Source: Microscillaceae bacterium
GTDB lineage: Bacteria > Bacteroidota > Bacteroidia > Cytophagales > Microscillaceae
DNA: 64,000 nucleotides
Direction: 5' to 3'
NCBI GenBank assembly: GCA_003483885.1
Contig: DMXI01000608.1
Location: 1-64,000 of the forward strand
Notes under the pieces: model-generated
What the model was told of the DNA's origin: nothing
The model's database searches: none
What the model saw: the letters and a program-made list of their open reading frames with translations, nothing else
Position numbers and translations under genes: made by a program
Shown: positions 57,101 to 64,000 of the stretch, piece by piece
Layout of the letters: every line of letters starts with the position of its first letter
Numbering within the stretch: the stretch's first letter is position 1

Positions 57101-57397
57101 AGTAGGCACTCCTCCAGTGGCAGGCATTACGTATACATCGGTGTTACCATTGTATATTGCTGTAAAAGCCAAGTGCTTGCCATCGGGCGAAAACTTTGGC
57201 CAGGACTCTTCTCCTTTAGAGTGAGTCACTTGCACGGCGGTACCACCACTTTTGGGTACCACCCAAATATCTCCTCCGTAAACAAAGGCAATTTGGGTGT
57301 CTGATACATCCATATAACGCATCAATTTGGCATTGATTTGCCCAAAACCAGGCAATGTCAATCCCACCAGTAAAAAAATTAACGATAGGTTTTTCAT
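54113..57397 (-). CDS. Tricorn-type S41 protease (secreted)
   Basis: This 1094-residue protein has a signal peptide ending PGFGQ. PD40/WD40-like beta-propeller repeats (~35-500) show repeated 'FSPDGKxLAF' motifs and fit the tricorn beta-6/beta-7 propellers. A Gly/Lys/Pro-rich insert (~545-580, GKKPGKGGPKG repeated) follows. After the core helical domain (WRRHRDFFYDPTMHKLNW ~ 690) comes a PDZ domain (~765-860, AGDYILSVNG). The S41 catalytic domain ends the protein, with nucleophile S976 in GWAGSGGD, GERTLG downstream and IIDERFNGGGQ before it. It trims oligopeptides in the periplasm or outside. It is transcribed alone with its own terminator. Confidence 0.92.
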   Translation of the reverse strand: MKNLSLIFLLVGLTLPGFGQINAKLMRYMDVSDTQIAFVYGGDIWVVPKSGGTAVQVTHSKGEESWPKFSPDGKHLAFTAIYNGNTDVYVMPATGGVPTRVTYHTFGDRIIDWHPNGKQLLFASRREMGQRRAQHFFLVNKEGGMPTKLKIPYGELASFSPDGNSLAYITKITENYPFKRYRGGLTSDILIYNMKNNKVERITKNEANDGKPAWVGNKVFFLSDRGANMRRNVWVYDTQTKQMSQITKFTKFDITYLSASAKELVFEAGGKLYLMNAANQQYKEVPVNVVSDLSVEMPRRVNVGRRINNMTASPGGKRLVFEARGELFNVPAKDGYTLNMTKSSGAFDRDPAWSPDGKQIAFWSDRSGEYELYLQPSDGLKPAKKLTNRKKGFGYTPYWSPNSKKIAFMDETNTIFIIDAASGAISKVDNTAWNIGHNGRFGYPLSWSPDSRWLTYNKGLDNANYAIMIYDAQAKKTTQVTSGFYNDSYPVFGTEGKYLFYLTDRSFSPSYSSLDNTWVYPNSTQIASVSLTKKIPSLLAPKNDAVSGKKPGKGGPKGGKKPGKGGPKGKKGSKAVNIDFNDMEARVVMLPPSAGNYAGLMPFKGKLVFAKFRNTGAAGPRGVNLMYYDFKKRKTQTIMSRIGGATPTADNKMLVVRQRGKIGVIRIAPKQRITKPVNTQGMVMKLVPREEWTQIFNDTWRRHRDFFYDPTMHKLNWKALKKQYGDMLKDCRTRWDVTNLQTQLVSELSAGHTYTGGGDVERARQISAGLLGVDWELNNNKYRIKRIVKPAAWDTQVRSPFDRPGVDVNAGDYILSVNGLALDAKKDPFAAFEGLSGQTVTLGVSKTGNEADVKQVVVKCLNPRQESNLRYLEWVENNRKMVDKLSNGKLGYVYMSNTAGQGQRELVRMYYGQLHKKGFIIDERFNGGGQLADRFLELLKRPVVYNLHWRHGKDHTNPIKTNTGPMGMLINGWAGSGGDGLPWAFQELKAGPIVGERTLGILVGPATGHSLIDGGRITVPGARLYDNDGHWFWEGEGVRPDIKVWDDPNMLMQGRDPQMERVVQEVMKNLKKNPPKMTPAPPLENRTATGLRKK

Positions 57398-57494
57398 GAA
57401 CTTATTAAGATTGGTTTATTATATTATTTGAGTAAATAAATTATAGCGGGTTGAAATTAGTAATATTTTATAATAATCGAAGAGTCCTAACCCC

Positions 57495-57666
57495 TTATTG
57501 TTACATTGTTGCATTTATTGCATTATTAGATTGTTACGCCTTCGGCTTATGGTTACATTGCTCTATTGTTTCGCAATGCGTCGCGAAATCATTAAACATC
57601 AATAATTAACCATTTACCACTGATCATTAACTATTAGAAAGATAATTCATCCATTCATAATTGACC
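57495..57666. repeat. Dispersed repeat overlapping the 3' end of the ADP-ribosylglycohydrolase gene
   Basis: The copy carries TTACATTG, TTACGCCTTCGGCTTATGG, TTTCGCAATGCGTCGCGAAA and AATTAACCATTTACCACTG. It ends with ATAATTCATCCATTCATAA (57642-57660). That last 19-mer is identical to 37327-37345 and 37562-37580, yet here it encodes the C-terminal residues of the neighbouring protein. Confidence 0.8.
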
Positions 57667-59189
57667 ACCTCCCACAACTCTTGCTGATACTCTATATTTT
57701 GCACTCTATTCGCAGGCAATGCGTCGAATCCCAGATAAGCCCCTACAAAACCACCCGCCAAACAAGCAATGGAGTCAGAATCGCCCGAGGTACAAATGGC
57801 ATTTTGTAAAACCTTGATTGGGTTTTCGGGGCTCAACAAAAAACAATACAATGCCGTGGCAAAAGACTCTTCGGCTGTCCAACCTGCTCCGCCAATGGCA
57901 CAAGGATCTACGTTTTCATCTATTTTTGACAAACCTTTTTGGACTGCTTTCAGCTTGTCCACACATTCTTCCCAGCCCAGCTGAATAAATTCCTGTGGGG
58001 TTCTAAAAGGAGGGCGATCCCATAATTGCTGTAGGTAATCTTCATAATAGTTTGACTTTTGCCCTTCGGCATATGCCAACAAATCATTCAACAATTGGTC
58101 GGGCGTAGTACCATTGAGCAATTTATAAACCGTGATGGCCGTTAGCTCAGATGCTACCAAAGCTGTAGGGTGTCCGTGAGTAATGGCCGCTTGAAACTGA
58201 GCCACCTCAGGAATCACTTCTTCGCTAAAACTAAAAAAACCTACAGGCAATACCCGCATATTAGCGCCACAGCCTTTAGAGCTTTTATCGGTGGCCTCTA
58301 GCCAGGATAATCCCTTTTCGAGTCTTTCGCAACTTGCCAAACAAGTCATTCCAGGCGCTCGATTGTTTGTCGGATCATTTAGCCATTCTATAAAGTATTT
58401 TCGCAAACTTTCTTCTAGCGGGGCTGGTTCCAGATCTTCGCAATGGTACACCGCTTTAGCTACTGCCAAAGCCATTTGGGTATCATCGGTTACCTGAATA
58501 AAAGCGTCATCAGGATGCAAAAAACCATTCTCAAGTAATTTTGCCTGAATTTCTTCTCGTTTTAAAAACTCCGCTGGATAGCCCAACCCGTCCCCAATGG
58601 CCATCCCAAAAACAGCTCCTGAGATTTTGGCTTTTCTTTGCTGGTATTCTATCACAATATCTTCCACCTCTTCCCAAAAACCTTCCTCTTCAAATTCATT
58701 GAGGCAATATACACCTGTTTGATCCAATAATTTTTCTAGAGTTGGTTGTTCAATGTTTTGCATAAAAAGCGCCATATCAAAACCTGTCTTTAGCAGGTTA
58801 TCGTTTGCCTGTATAGTTACAGTCAATATTTCTCGCACTCCTAATTTTAATATAGCTTCTAACCGCTGCATTCCTTGAGCATTTAATGCAATATCTATAA
58901 TAGATGCTTTGTCCAACCAATCATAAACCGCTTGCTGCTCGGCTGATATGGGCACATGATCATTCAGTCCATCTTTTCGAATAAACAACTTAATTTGATG
59001 CACTTGCATTACCTCGATCCAGGCTTTCACAAAGGCCCAAAGTCTCTCTTCTTCGTTCAAAAACTTTTCTTGTAATGCTAAGGAATCTTTCACATCTACG
59101 ATGCTCATTAAGTCTACTTTTTCAACTTCTTCAAGGCTCAAAATATGGTCATAACGGTCTATCCAGTAGGTTTTTATTAGTTTGGTCAT
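57627..59189 (-). CDS. ADP-ribosylglycohydrolase (DraG-like) with N-terminal extension
   Basis: This 520-residue protein has a DraG/ARH catalytic domain at ~188-515: GAVFGMAIGDGLGYPAEF (~192-209), the metal-binding VTDDTQM (~232), CGANMRVLPVGFF, GGAGWTAEESFATALY and TSGDSDSIACLAGGFVGAYLG (~468-488). It removes ADP-ribose from proteins or nucleic acids, or hydrolyses related nucleotides. The first ~185 residues are an alpha/beta region with no family I recognise. The final residues (EWMNYLSNS) are encoded by a dispersed repeat. No ADP-ribosyltransferase is visible in this window. Confidence 0.88.
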   Translation of the reverse strand: MTKLIKTYWIDRYDHILSLEEVEKVDLMSIVDVKDSLALQEKFLNEEERLWAFVKAWIEVMQVHQIKLFIRKDGLNDHVPISAEQQAVYDWLDKASIIDIALNAQGMQRLEAILKLGVREILTVTIQANDNLLKTGFDMALFMQNIEQPTLEKLLDQTGVYCLNEFEEEGFWEEVEDIVIEYQQRKAKISGAVFGMAIGDGLGYPAEFLKREEIQAKLLENGFLHPDDAFIQVTDDTQMALAVAKAVYHCEDLEPAPLEESLRKYFIEWLNDPTNNRAPGMTCLASCERLEKGLSWLEATDKSSKGCGANMRVLPVGFFSFSEEVIPEVAQFQAAITHGHPTALVASELTAITVYKLLNGTTPDQLLNDLLAYAEGQKSNYYEDYLQQLWDRPPFRTPQEFIQLGWEECVDKLKAVQKGLSKIDENVDPCAIGGAGWTAEESFATALYCFLLSPENPIKVLQNAICTSGDSDSIACLAGGFVGAYLGFDALPANRVQNIEYQQELWEVVNYEWMNYLSNS

Positions 59190-59335
59190 AATTCATCTAT
59201 CTTTTGCTCAACATTTCCGTACATAACATATGCTTCCGAATATACTGGAAACAATCACGATCATTCAAAGTATCAAACACCAAAATTCTTTTGTCACCAA
59301 AGTCGTATAGGCTTAAAAAAAATTAACACACAAAA

Positions 59336-59944
59336 ATGGATACCATCACATGTCTCAATTGCTTACAGGAGGTAAGCTACCAAAAAAATTATCAATGCTC
59401 CAATTGCCAAACCCTTTGGTGGGGCTATGAAAACAAAGACCGTATTCCCTCCTCGTTTCTCAAATCACAACGAAACCCTTTGGGAGACACCTCTTCTTTT
59501 GCCCAAGAAATGACCCAACCCTCGACTTCGTCTAGTATGGACATGGTCATTGCCTGGTTGGTCATTCACACCGAGGGGCAACCCAATTTATTGCATGAAC
59601 TTAAGGAAGGTAAATATATTTTGGGGCGGGCCATTCCGGGGAGTATACCCGATATTGCGCTCAATCAAGACCAATATGCCAGTCGCAAACATGCTGAGAT
59701 CAAGGTAACTCCTCAAGAGATTTATATTGTAGATTTAGACAGCAAAAACGGGGTCTATCTCAATGGACAATCTCAACCCATTGGGCGATCTTTTCCCCAA
59801 GCACTGGGAGACGGTGACACCTTACAAGTAGGCGAAACCAAAATGGTACTCAAGACCCGACAAGTAGTCAAGAACGAAATCACGGCTTTGAAAACCGTTC
59901 GAAAAATGCCCTACCAACCTACCGTCCGAATAAAAGCTGAATAA
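59336..59944 (+). CDS. Zinc-ribbon and FHA domain protein
   Basis: This 202-residue soluble protein has a zinc ribbon at the N-terminus (C6-x2-C9, C21-x2-C24) with NCQTLWWGYE after it. A Ser/Thr linker leads to an FHA domain at ~88-175: ILGRAI (phosphothreonine-binding Arg), YASRKHAEI (Ser-x-x-His), and LDSKNGVYLNGQ. FHA domains bind phosphothreonine peptides, so it is a likely partner of the Ser/Thr kinase 240 bp downstream. The tail is basic (KNEITALKTVRKMPYQP) and contains Thr residues that could be phosphorylated. Confidence 0.88.
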   Translation: MDTITCLNCLQEVSYQKNYQCSNCQTLWWGYENKDRIPSSFLKSQRNPLGDTSSFAQEMTQPSTSSSMDMVIAWLVIHTEGQPNLLHELKEGKYILGRAIPGSIPDIALNQDQYASRKHAEIKVTPQEIYIVDLDSKNGVYLNGQSQPIGRSFPQALGDGDTLQVGETKMVLKTRQVVKNEITALKTVRKMPYQPTVRIKAE

Positions 59945-60186
59945 TTTTTGCTATATTAGAAGAAATTTCATCGAAATATGCAACCTTTGGAGGGCGAAGT
60001 GCTTCATTGAAAGTGACAGACTTGCCCTTTTGTGAAGTATTTGCCAATATCAAAAATGTAATCTACTTAGGTAGTTATATTTTTGATATTTGATTATTTG
60101 TAAAGCTTGTTTTAAAGTGTATTGAAAGATATTGAGTGTGATTCAATTGAAGGATTGATTACCATATATACCATAAAAATTTAAGA

Positions 60187-62319
60187 ATGGCTGTATTTAA
60201 ACCTCAAGATATATTTGCTGGTCGTTATCAGTTGCAAAAGCTGCTGGGATTGGGAGGATTCTCAGAAGTGTGGCAGGTGGTCGATCAAATGGCCGAAAAC
60301 ACCATTTTGGCTCTTAAGATTTATGCGGCTGGTGCCGGATTGGATGAAGACGGTATTGAGCTGTTTCGAAGAGAATACTCTCTTACCCTACCGCTAAATC
60401 ATAAAAACTTACTCAAACCCAACTATTTCGATATTGCTGAAGGTTCACCTTATTTGGTAATGCCTCTTTGTGAAAAAGGCTCTCTTACCAAGAAACTTTT
60501 CCGCGAAGGCACCCTTAAAGAAGAAACCCTGGCATTGATGATGGTCAATGTAGCCGATGGATTGGCTTATTTGCACCAACGCTCACCAGTGGTGCTTCAT
60601 CAGGATATTAAACCAGACAATGTACTCATTACAGCCAAAGACGAGTACCTTTTGTCTGACTTTGGTATTAGTAGTCGCATGCGCCATACGATGATGAGAA
60701 GTACGCGTAGTACTTCTTCCTCCAATTCATTGACAATTGCTTATGCACCTCCCGAAAAATTTAGCAGCCGTCCCAAAAGTGTTCCGGCCAGTGATATGTT
60801 TTCTTTTGGTGTCATGTTATATGAACTCAGCACCAATGAAGTTCCCTGGATGGGTCACGGAGGGCAATCTTTGTTGACAGGGTCGGCAGTACCAGAACTT
60901 CCTGAAATCTACTCTCCTGAATTTAATCAAATTGTACAAGCTTGTATGAGCCTGGAGCCTTCCCAGCGCCCCACTGCCGAACAAATACATCAATTAACGC
61001 TCATTTATCTCGATAAAGGCAAATGGCAGGATTTTGAGAAAATCACCAATTATAAGGAAACCATTTTCCCTACAGCATCAGAGCGATCGGTAAAGCATCC
61101 TAACGATCAGGTAAAAGTTGGCGAAGGAGCCGATAATGATGATACTGACATTCCAGTACACAAAACGGATGCTCATCCTGATTTGCAATTAGATGCTGAA
61201 GCAATAGCGGATGCCCCTCCAGTGCGTTCCGAAAGGGTAACCGAAGCAGTAGACCTCAAGAAGAAAAAAGCTGTCGCGAAAAAAGGTAAACGCACTTTTG
61301 ACCGTAACGTTTACATCTTTTTAGGCATTGTACTGTTGTTGTTGGTGGGTTTGATAGGCCGGGAATATACCAGAAAGGGAGGAAATGCTAGTGGTAACAA
61401 AGCAAATATTTTGGCCGATAATGGCAACGAATTCAATGATACTCTCCAAACAAAAGTCAATACTGATGTAAAAGTAGATGGTCGCAATGAAGAAAAGGAG
61501 GTAAAGAAAGAGGAAAAAGATGAACAAGTGGATGCCAATGTTGATCCTGACGACAACGAAGATCAAGATTTAAAAGCCAAAGATCAACAGGAAAAGTTGC
61601 GTTTATTGGAAGAAAAACTCAAAGAGCAAACCAAAATTCTAGAGAAAAAGATAAAAGATAAGCAACTATTTGATGATTTTGAGGTCTTTGAAAAGGAGAA
61701 AAATAAAAAAGGTACCGTTCCTCCTGCTACACCCAAACCACCGGCACCCAAAGTTATTATATCTGATAAAGGCTTGGTGATAGATAAAACTGGTAAATCT
61801 CGTGTCAAAGGAATCGAAATTGATTTATCGGATGAAATTGTGGATTTGATCAAAGAAATTGAAAAAAATGGAGGAGATAAGAAGAAGCTTGAAGCCTGGG
61901 GGAAAAAGATGGGCAAGAAGATGGGCAAGGAATACGAAAAATTTGGAAAAGAGTTTGAAAAGAAATTTCAGTACAAGCGTAATAATCAAAGAAATCGCTT
62001 CAACAACGAATATAGCTATAAAGAAAAATATCCTAATGGCTATTTAGTACAAAAGGACGGCAGATGGGGGTACCTGGATCGTAAAGGTAGAGAAATCATT
62101 CGTCCCCAATTTGAGAGTGCCTGGCCATTTCACGAAGGTCTGGCCGCAGTAAGAATGAATGGTAGATGGGGTTACATCAATCGCAGAGGAAACCTCGTTA
62201 TTCGTTATAAATTCAGTAAGCCTGGTAATTTTAGCAATGGAAGGGCTAAAGTAACTTATCGTGGTCAAAGAATATACATCAACCGCTATGGCAACTGTGT
62301 ACAAAACTGTGATGAATAA
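60187..62319 (+). CDS. Membrane Ser/Thr protein kinase with C-terminal WG repeats
   Basis: This 710-residue protein has a PknB-type kinase domain (~12-285): glycine loop GLGGFSEV (21-28), K44, catalytic loop HQDIKPDN (D140, N145; Gln replaces Arg of HRD), DFG (158-160) and APPE (187-190). The activation segment is rich in Thr/Ser/Arg (TMMRSTRSTSSSNSLT, ~168-183). A cytoplasmic linker leads to a transmembrane helix (~374-394). The external part has a Lys/Glu/Asp-rich coiled coil (~430-510) and a helical basic region. Two or three WG repeats end it (~612-700: DGRWGYLDRKGREIIRPQF, NGRWGYINRRG). It is flanked by FHA-domain genes. Confidence 0.93.
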   Translation: MAVFKPQDIFAGRYQLQKLLGLGGFSEVWQVVDQMAENTILALKIYAAGAGLDEDGIELFRREYSLTLPLNHKNLLKPNYFDIAEGSPYLVMPLCEKGSLTKKLFREGTLKEETLALMMVNVADGLAYLHQRSPVVLHQDIKPDNVLITAKDEYLLSDFGISSRMRHTMMRSTRSTSSSNSLTIAYAPPEKFSSRPKSVPASDMFSFGVMLYELSTNEVPWMGHGGQSLLTGSAVPELPEIYSPEFNQIVQACMSLEPSQRPTAEQIHQLTLIYLDKGKWQDFEKITNYKETIFPTASERSVKHPNDQVKVGEGADNDDTDIPVHKTDAHPDLQLDAEAIADAPPVRSERVTEAVDLKKKKAVAKKGKRTFDRNVYIFLGIVLLLLVGLIGREYTRKGGNASGNKANILADNGNEFNDTLQTKVNTDVKVDGRNEEKEVKKEEKDEQVDANVDPDDNEDQDLKAKDQQEKLRLLEEKLKEQTKILEKKIKDKQLFDDFEVFEKEKNKKGTVPPATPKPPAPKVIISDKGLVIDKTGKSRVKGIEIDLSDEIVDLIKEIEKNGGDKKKLEAWGKKMGKKMGKEYEKFGKEFEKKFQYKRNNQRNRFNNEYSYKEKYPNGYLVQKDGRWGYLDRKGREIIRPQFESAWPFHEGLAAVRMNGRWGYINRRGNLVIRYKFSKPGNFSNGRAKVTYRGQRIYINRYGNCVQNCDE

Positions 62320-62483
62320 TAACTCAACGGATCAAACCCCAAAAGGGAATCAAACCTAAAGAAGGAATCAAAAAAAACGTAGGTAGCTACTGGCTACTCA
62401 ATCAATGTTTGGGTGTATAAGTTTCAGTATTTGAACGAAGCCAATCAATACAACCAAACATTTGGACTACAAAGTAATTGCGT

Positions 62484-64000
62484 ATGACTAAGAAACAAAC
62501 CCTGACAACAACTGGCAGTAAAGCTCAACCTAACAGAGCAACTCAGGCGTTTGCCACCGGACTAAAAATTCTGGGAGGAGCCAATGTTCCTATTTACACA
62601 TTACAACATTTGACCAATACTGATAACCATCCGGCAGGGACCTACGAAAAAATTGTGGTTCCTTACATTGAACTGGGACGGGATAAAGGTTGTGTGATCC
62701 AATTTGATGACAGTTGTGATACAGTCAGTCGTAAGCATGCCGCTATCGAACGCCAGGGAAAAGATATATTTATCAAAAACTTATCAGCCACCAACCCGAC
62801 CCTTATCAATGGGCGCCCTGTGGCTGAACAGTGGTATTTGACCAACGGTGACGAGATTCAACTCTCTATGGAAGGGCCCAAATTATTATTCAATGTTTCT
62901 CCCACAGGTACTTCCAAATTAGGCCTAACCAATCGAATGAACCTAGTCATCAAACAGGCAGTGAAACCCTACAAGAATGCTTTTCTATCTTTGCTGTTTT
63001 TACTGATTGCCAGTATCGCAGTAGCTTCTTACATCATTTCTAATCAGGGAAAAGTAATCAACAAGAATAAGAATACCATTGCCCAACAAGAAATTGCCAT
63101 CAATGGCTTAAAAACCGCCAACAATACTATTGTAGACTCTTTAAACGCTGCTCATAAAAACAATCGCCGAGTACGGGAGGAGCTCTCAAGTACTAAAGAT
63201 CAAATGATTGCCGTAAAACAGTCATTTGAACAAAAAATCAGAGAATTAAAAGCCAGAGCAGCCAAATTGGCCAAGAACAACAACAATACTACGGTAGTAA
63301 GCAACGACAATAACGCGGACATTCAACAGTTGCTGAAGCAAGCCGAAGCAGATGTATTTTTTATTTCTGCTACTTCGTTGGATGTGACTTATCCAGATGG
63401 CACAAAAGAAAAGATAACTGCGCAAAATGAACTATGGTCGGGTACTGGTTTCTTGCTCAATGATGGACGATTTGTAACAGCTCGCCATGTAATAGAACCC
63501 TGGTATTACTTCAAAGATAAAGACGACCCGATGATGGTATTGAACACTTATACCAACAATGGTGGTAAAGTGATCGCCAATATGGTGGCAGTATCGGCTA
63601 CTGGAAAAAAAATCAAATTTCAGAATCACGATTTCACCGTAGACCGCTCCAAAGATCAACCTTACACCGTAAATATTGCGGACGATGAGTTTGTCATTAA
63701 ACGCGGAAAACTAGGCAATGGCACCGATTGGGCAGTTTTTAACACAAACAAACAAGGTGTATTAGAATCTAACGCAAGTCTATCCAACTCTCTTAAAAGA
63801 GGCACAGAGTTGCATGCCTTGGGTTTTCCTTTTGGCCTTTCTTTACAAAATAGTGCCCAGCTCAACCCAGTGTATAGTAAAAGTGAAGTAGGACAAAATG
63901 GATTGGTCAATAATTCTATTACCATTACTGGGCGAAGTTTTGATATTGGCAACTCTGGTGGCCCTACCTTTGTGATAGAAGACGGCAAGCTACTCGTGGT
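62484..64000 (+). CDS. FHA-transmembrane-trypsin-like serine protease (partial at right edge)
   Basis: I read this frame from ATG 62484 to the window end (505 codons, no stop). The cytoplasmic FHA domain (~58-138) has LGRDKGC, VSRKHAAIE and LSATNPTLINGRPV. A transmembrane helix lies at ~166-186 (NAFLSLLFLLIASIAVASYI). A coiled coil follows (~190-265). The S1/trypsin-like protease domain starts at ~290 with the complete triad: H335 (FVTARHVIEP), D415 (GNGTDWAVF) and S491 (DIGNSGGPTFV). It would sense phosphothreonine inside and cleave proteins outside. It lies 165 bp after the kinase gene. Confidence 0.88.
   Translation, partial: MTKKQTLTTTGSKAQPNRATQAFATGLKILGGANVPIYTLQHLTNTDNHPAGTYEKIVVPYIELGRDKGCVIQFDDSCDTVSRKHAAIERQGKDIFIKNLSATNPTLINGRPVAEQWYLTNGDEIQLSMEGPKLLFNVSPTGTSKLGLTNRMNLVIKQAVKPYKNAFLSLLFLLIASIAVASYIISNQGKVINKNKNTIAQQEIAINGLKTANNTIVDSLNAAHKNNRRVREELSSTKDQMIAVKQSFEQKIRELKARAAKLAKNNNNTTVVSNDNNADIQQLLKQAEADVFFISATSLDVTYPDGTKEKITAQNELWSGTGFLLNDGRFVTARHVIEPWYYFKDKDDPMMVLNTYTNNGGKVIANMVAVSATGKKIKFQNHDFTVDRSKDQPYTVNIADDEFVIKRGKLGNGTDWAVFNTNKQGVLESNASLSNSLKRGTELHALGFPFGLSLQNSAQLNPVYSKSEVGQNGLVNNSITITGRSFDIGNSGGPTFVIEDGKLLV

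Overview
The window looks like chromosomal DNA of a Bacteroidota member, most likely a Cytophagales (marine, Microscilla/Flexibacter-like; the genus is my inference). The signs are: C-terminal type IX secretion (T9SS) sorting domains on giant secreted proteins, a TonB receptor with a CarboxypepD_reg-like N-terminus, promoters of the TTG-N16-17-TAnnTTTG type, AT-rich intergenic DNA, and a TPR/LuxR-type sensor. I saw no rRNA, tRNA or CRISPR array.

Layout. (1) 1-12.1 kb: surface proteins. Two paralogous large secreted proteins lie in tandem on the minus strand (the first runs off the left edge), followed by an NHL-repeat T9SS protein, a small lipoprotein and an unknown membrane-anchored protein. 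(2) 12.5-17.3 kb: a TonB-dependent receptor convergent with a secreted serine beta-lactamase-like hydrolase, with a shared bidirectional terminator. (3) 17.5-24.1 kb: a sulfide/persulfide oxidation cluster: ArsR-type regulator, persulfide dioxygenase-rhodanese fusion, stand-alone rhodanese, haem-binding lipoprotein, sulfide:quinone oxidoreductase, tandem UspA protein and a split YeeE/YedE sulfur transporter. (4) 24.2-25.5 kb: an HtpX-like protease and a 48-residue membrane protein, both on the minus strand. (5) 25.8-32.8 kb: unknown envelope proteins, a DUF4440 protein, cytochrome bd oxidase (cydAB) and a TPR/LuxR-type sensor, followed by a six-copy ~117-bp tandem repeat array. (6) 33.6-44.1 kb: an acetate module: small membrane protein, SLC5-STAC-histidine kinase fusion, response regulator, orphan IS1-type zinc-ribbon/HTH protein, porin, DUF4212 subunit, acetate/cation symporter and acetyl-CoA synthetase. 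(7) 44.1-44.8 kb: non-coding, with a structured RNA candidate and a MITE-like element. (8) 44.8-53.1 kb: GAF-histidine kinase, unknown HD-like protein, AI-2E-family permease, acyl-CoA synthetase, RecO and an EEP-family phosphatase/nuclease. (9) 53.1-59.2 kb: decayed repeats, a tricorn-type protease and an ADP-ribosylglycohydrolase. (10) 59.3-64 kb: zinc-ribbon-FHA protein, membrane Ser/Thr kinase with WG repeats, and an FHA-transmembrane-trypsin-like protease cut by the right edge.

How the parts work together. The sulfur cluster would oxidise sulfide to persulfide (SQR), oxidise persulfide to sulfite (dioxygenase-rhodanese) and move sulfur species across the membrane; AACATAT motifs recur upstream of three of its genes. 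The acetate module pairs a transporter-like sensor kinase with uptake (porin, symporter) and activation (Acs). The FHA/kinase/FHA-protease group is the best candidate for a poorly described system: phosphothreonine signalling that could control an envelope protease. A dispersed intergenic repeat family occurs at several loci and forms the 3' end of one coding sequence.
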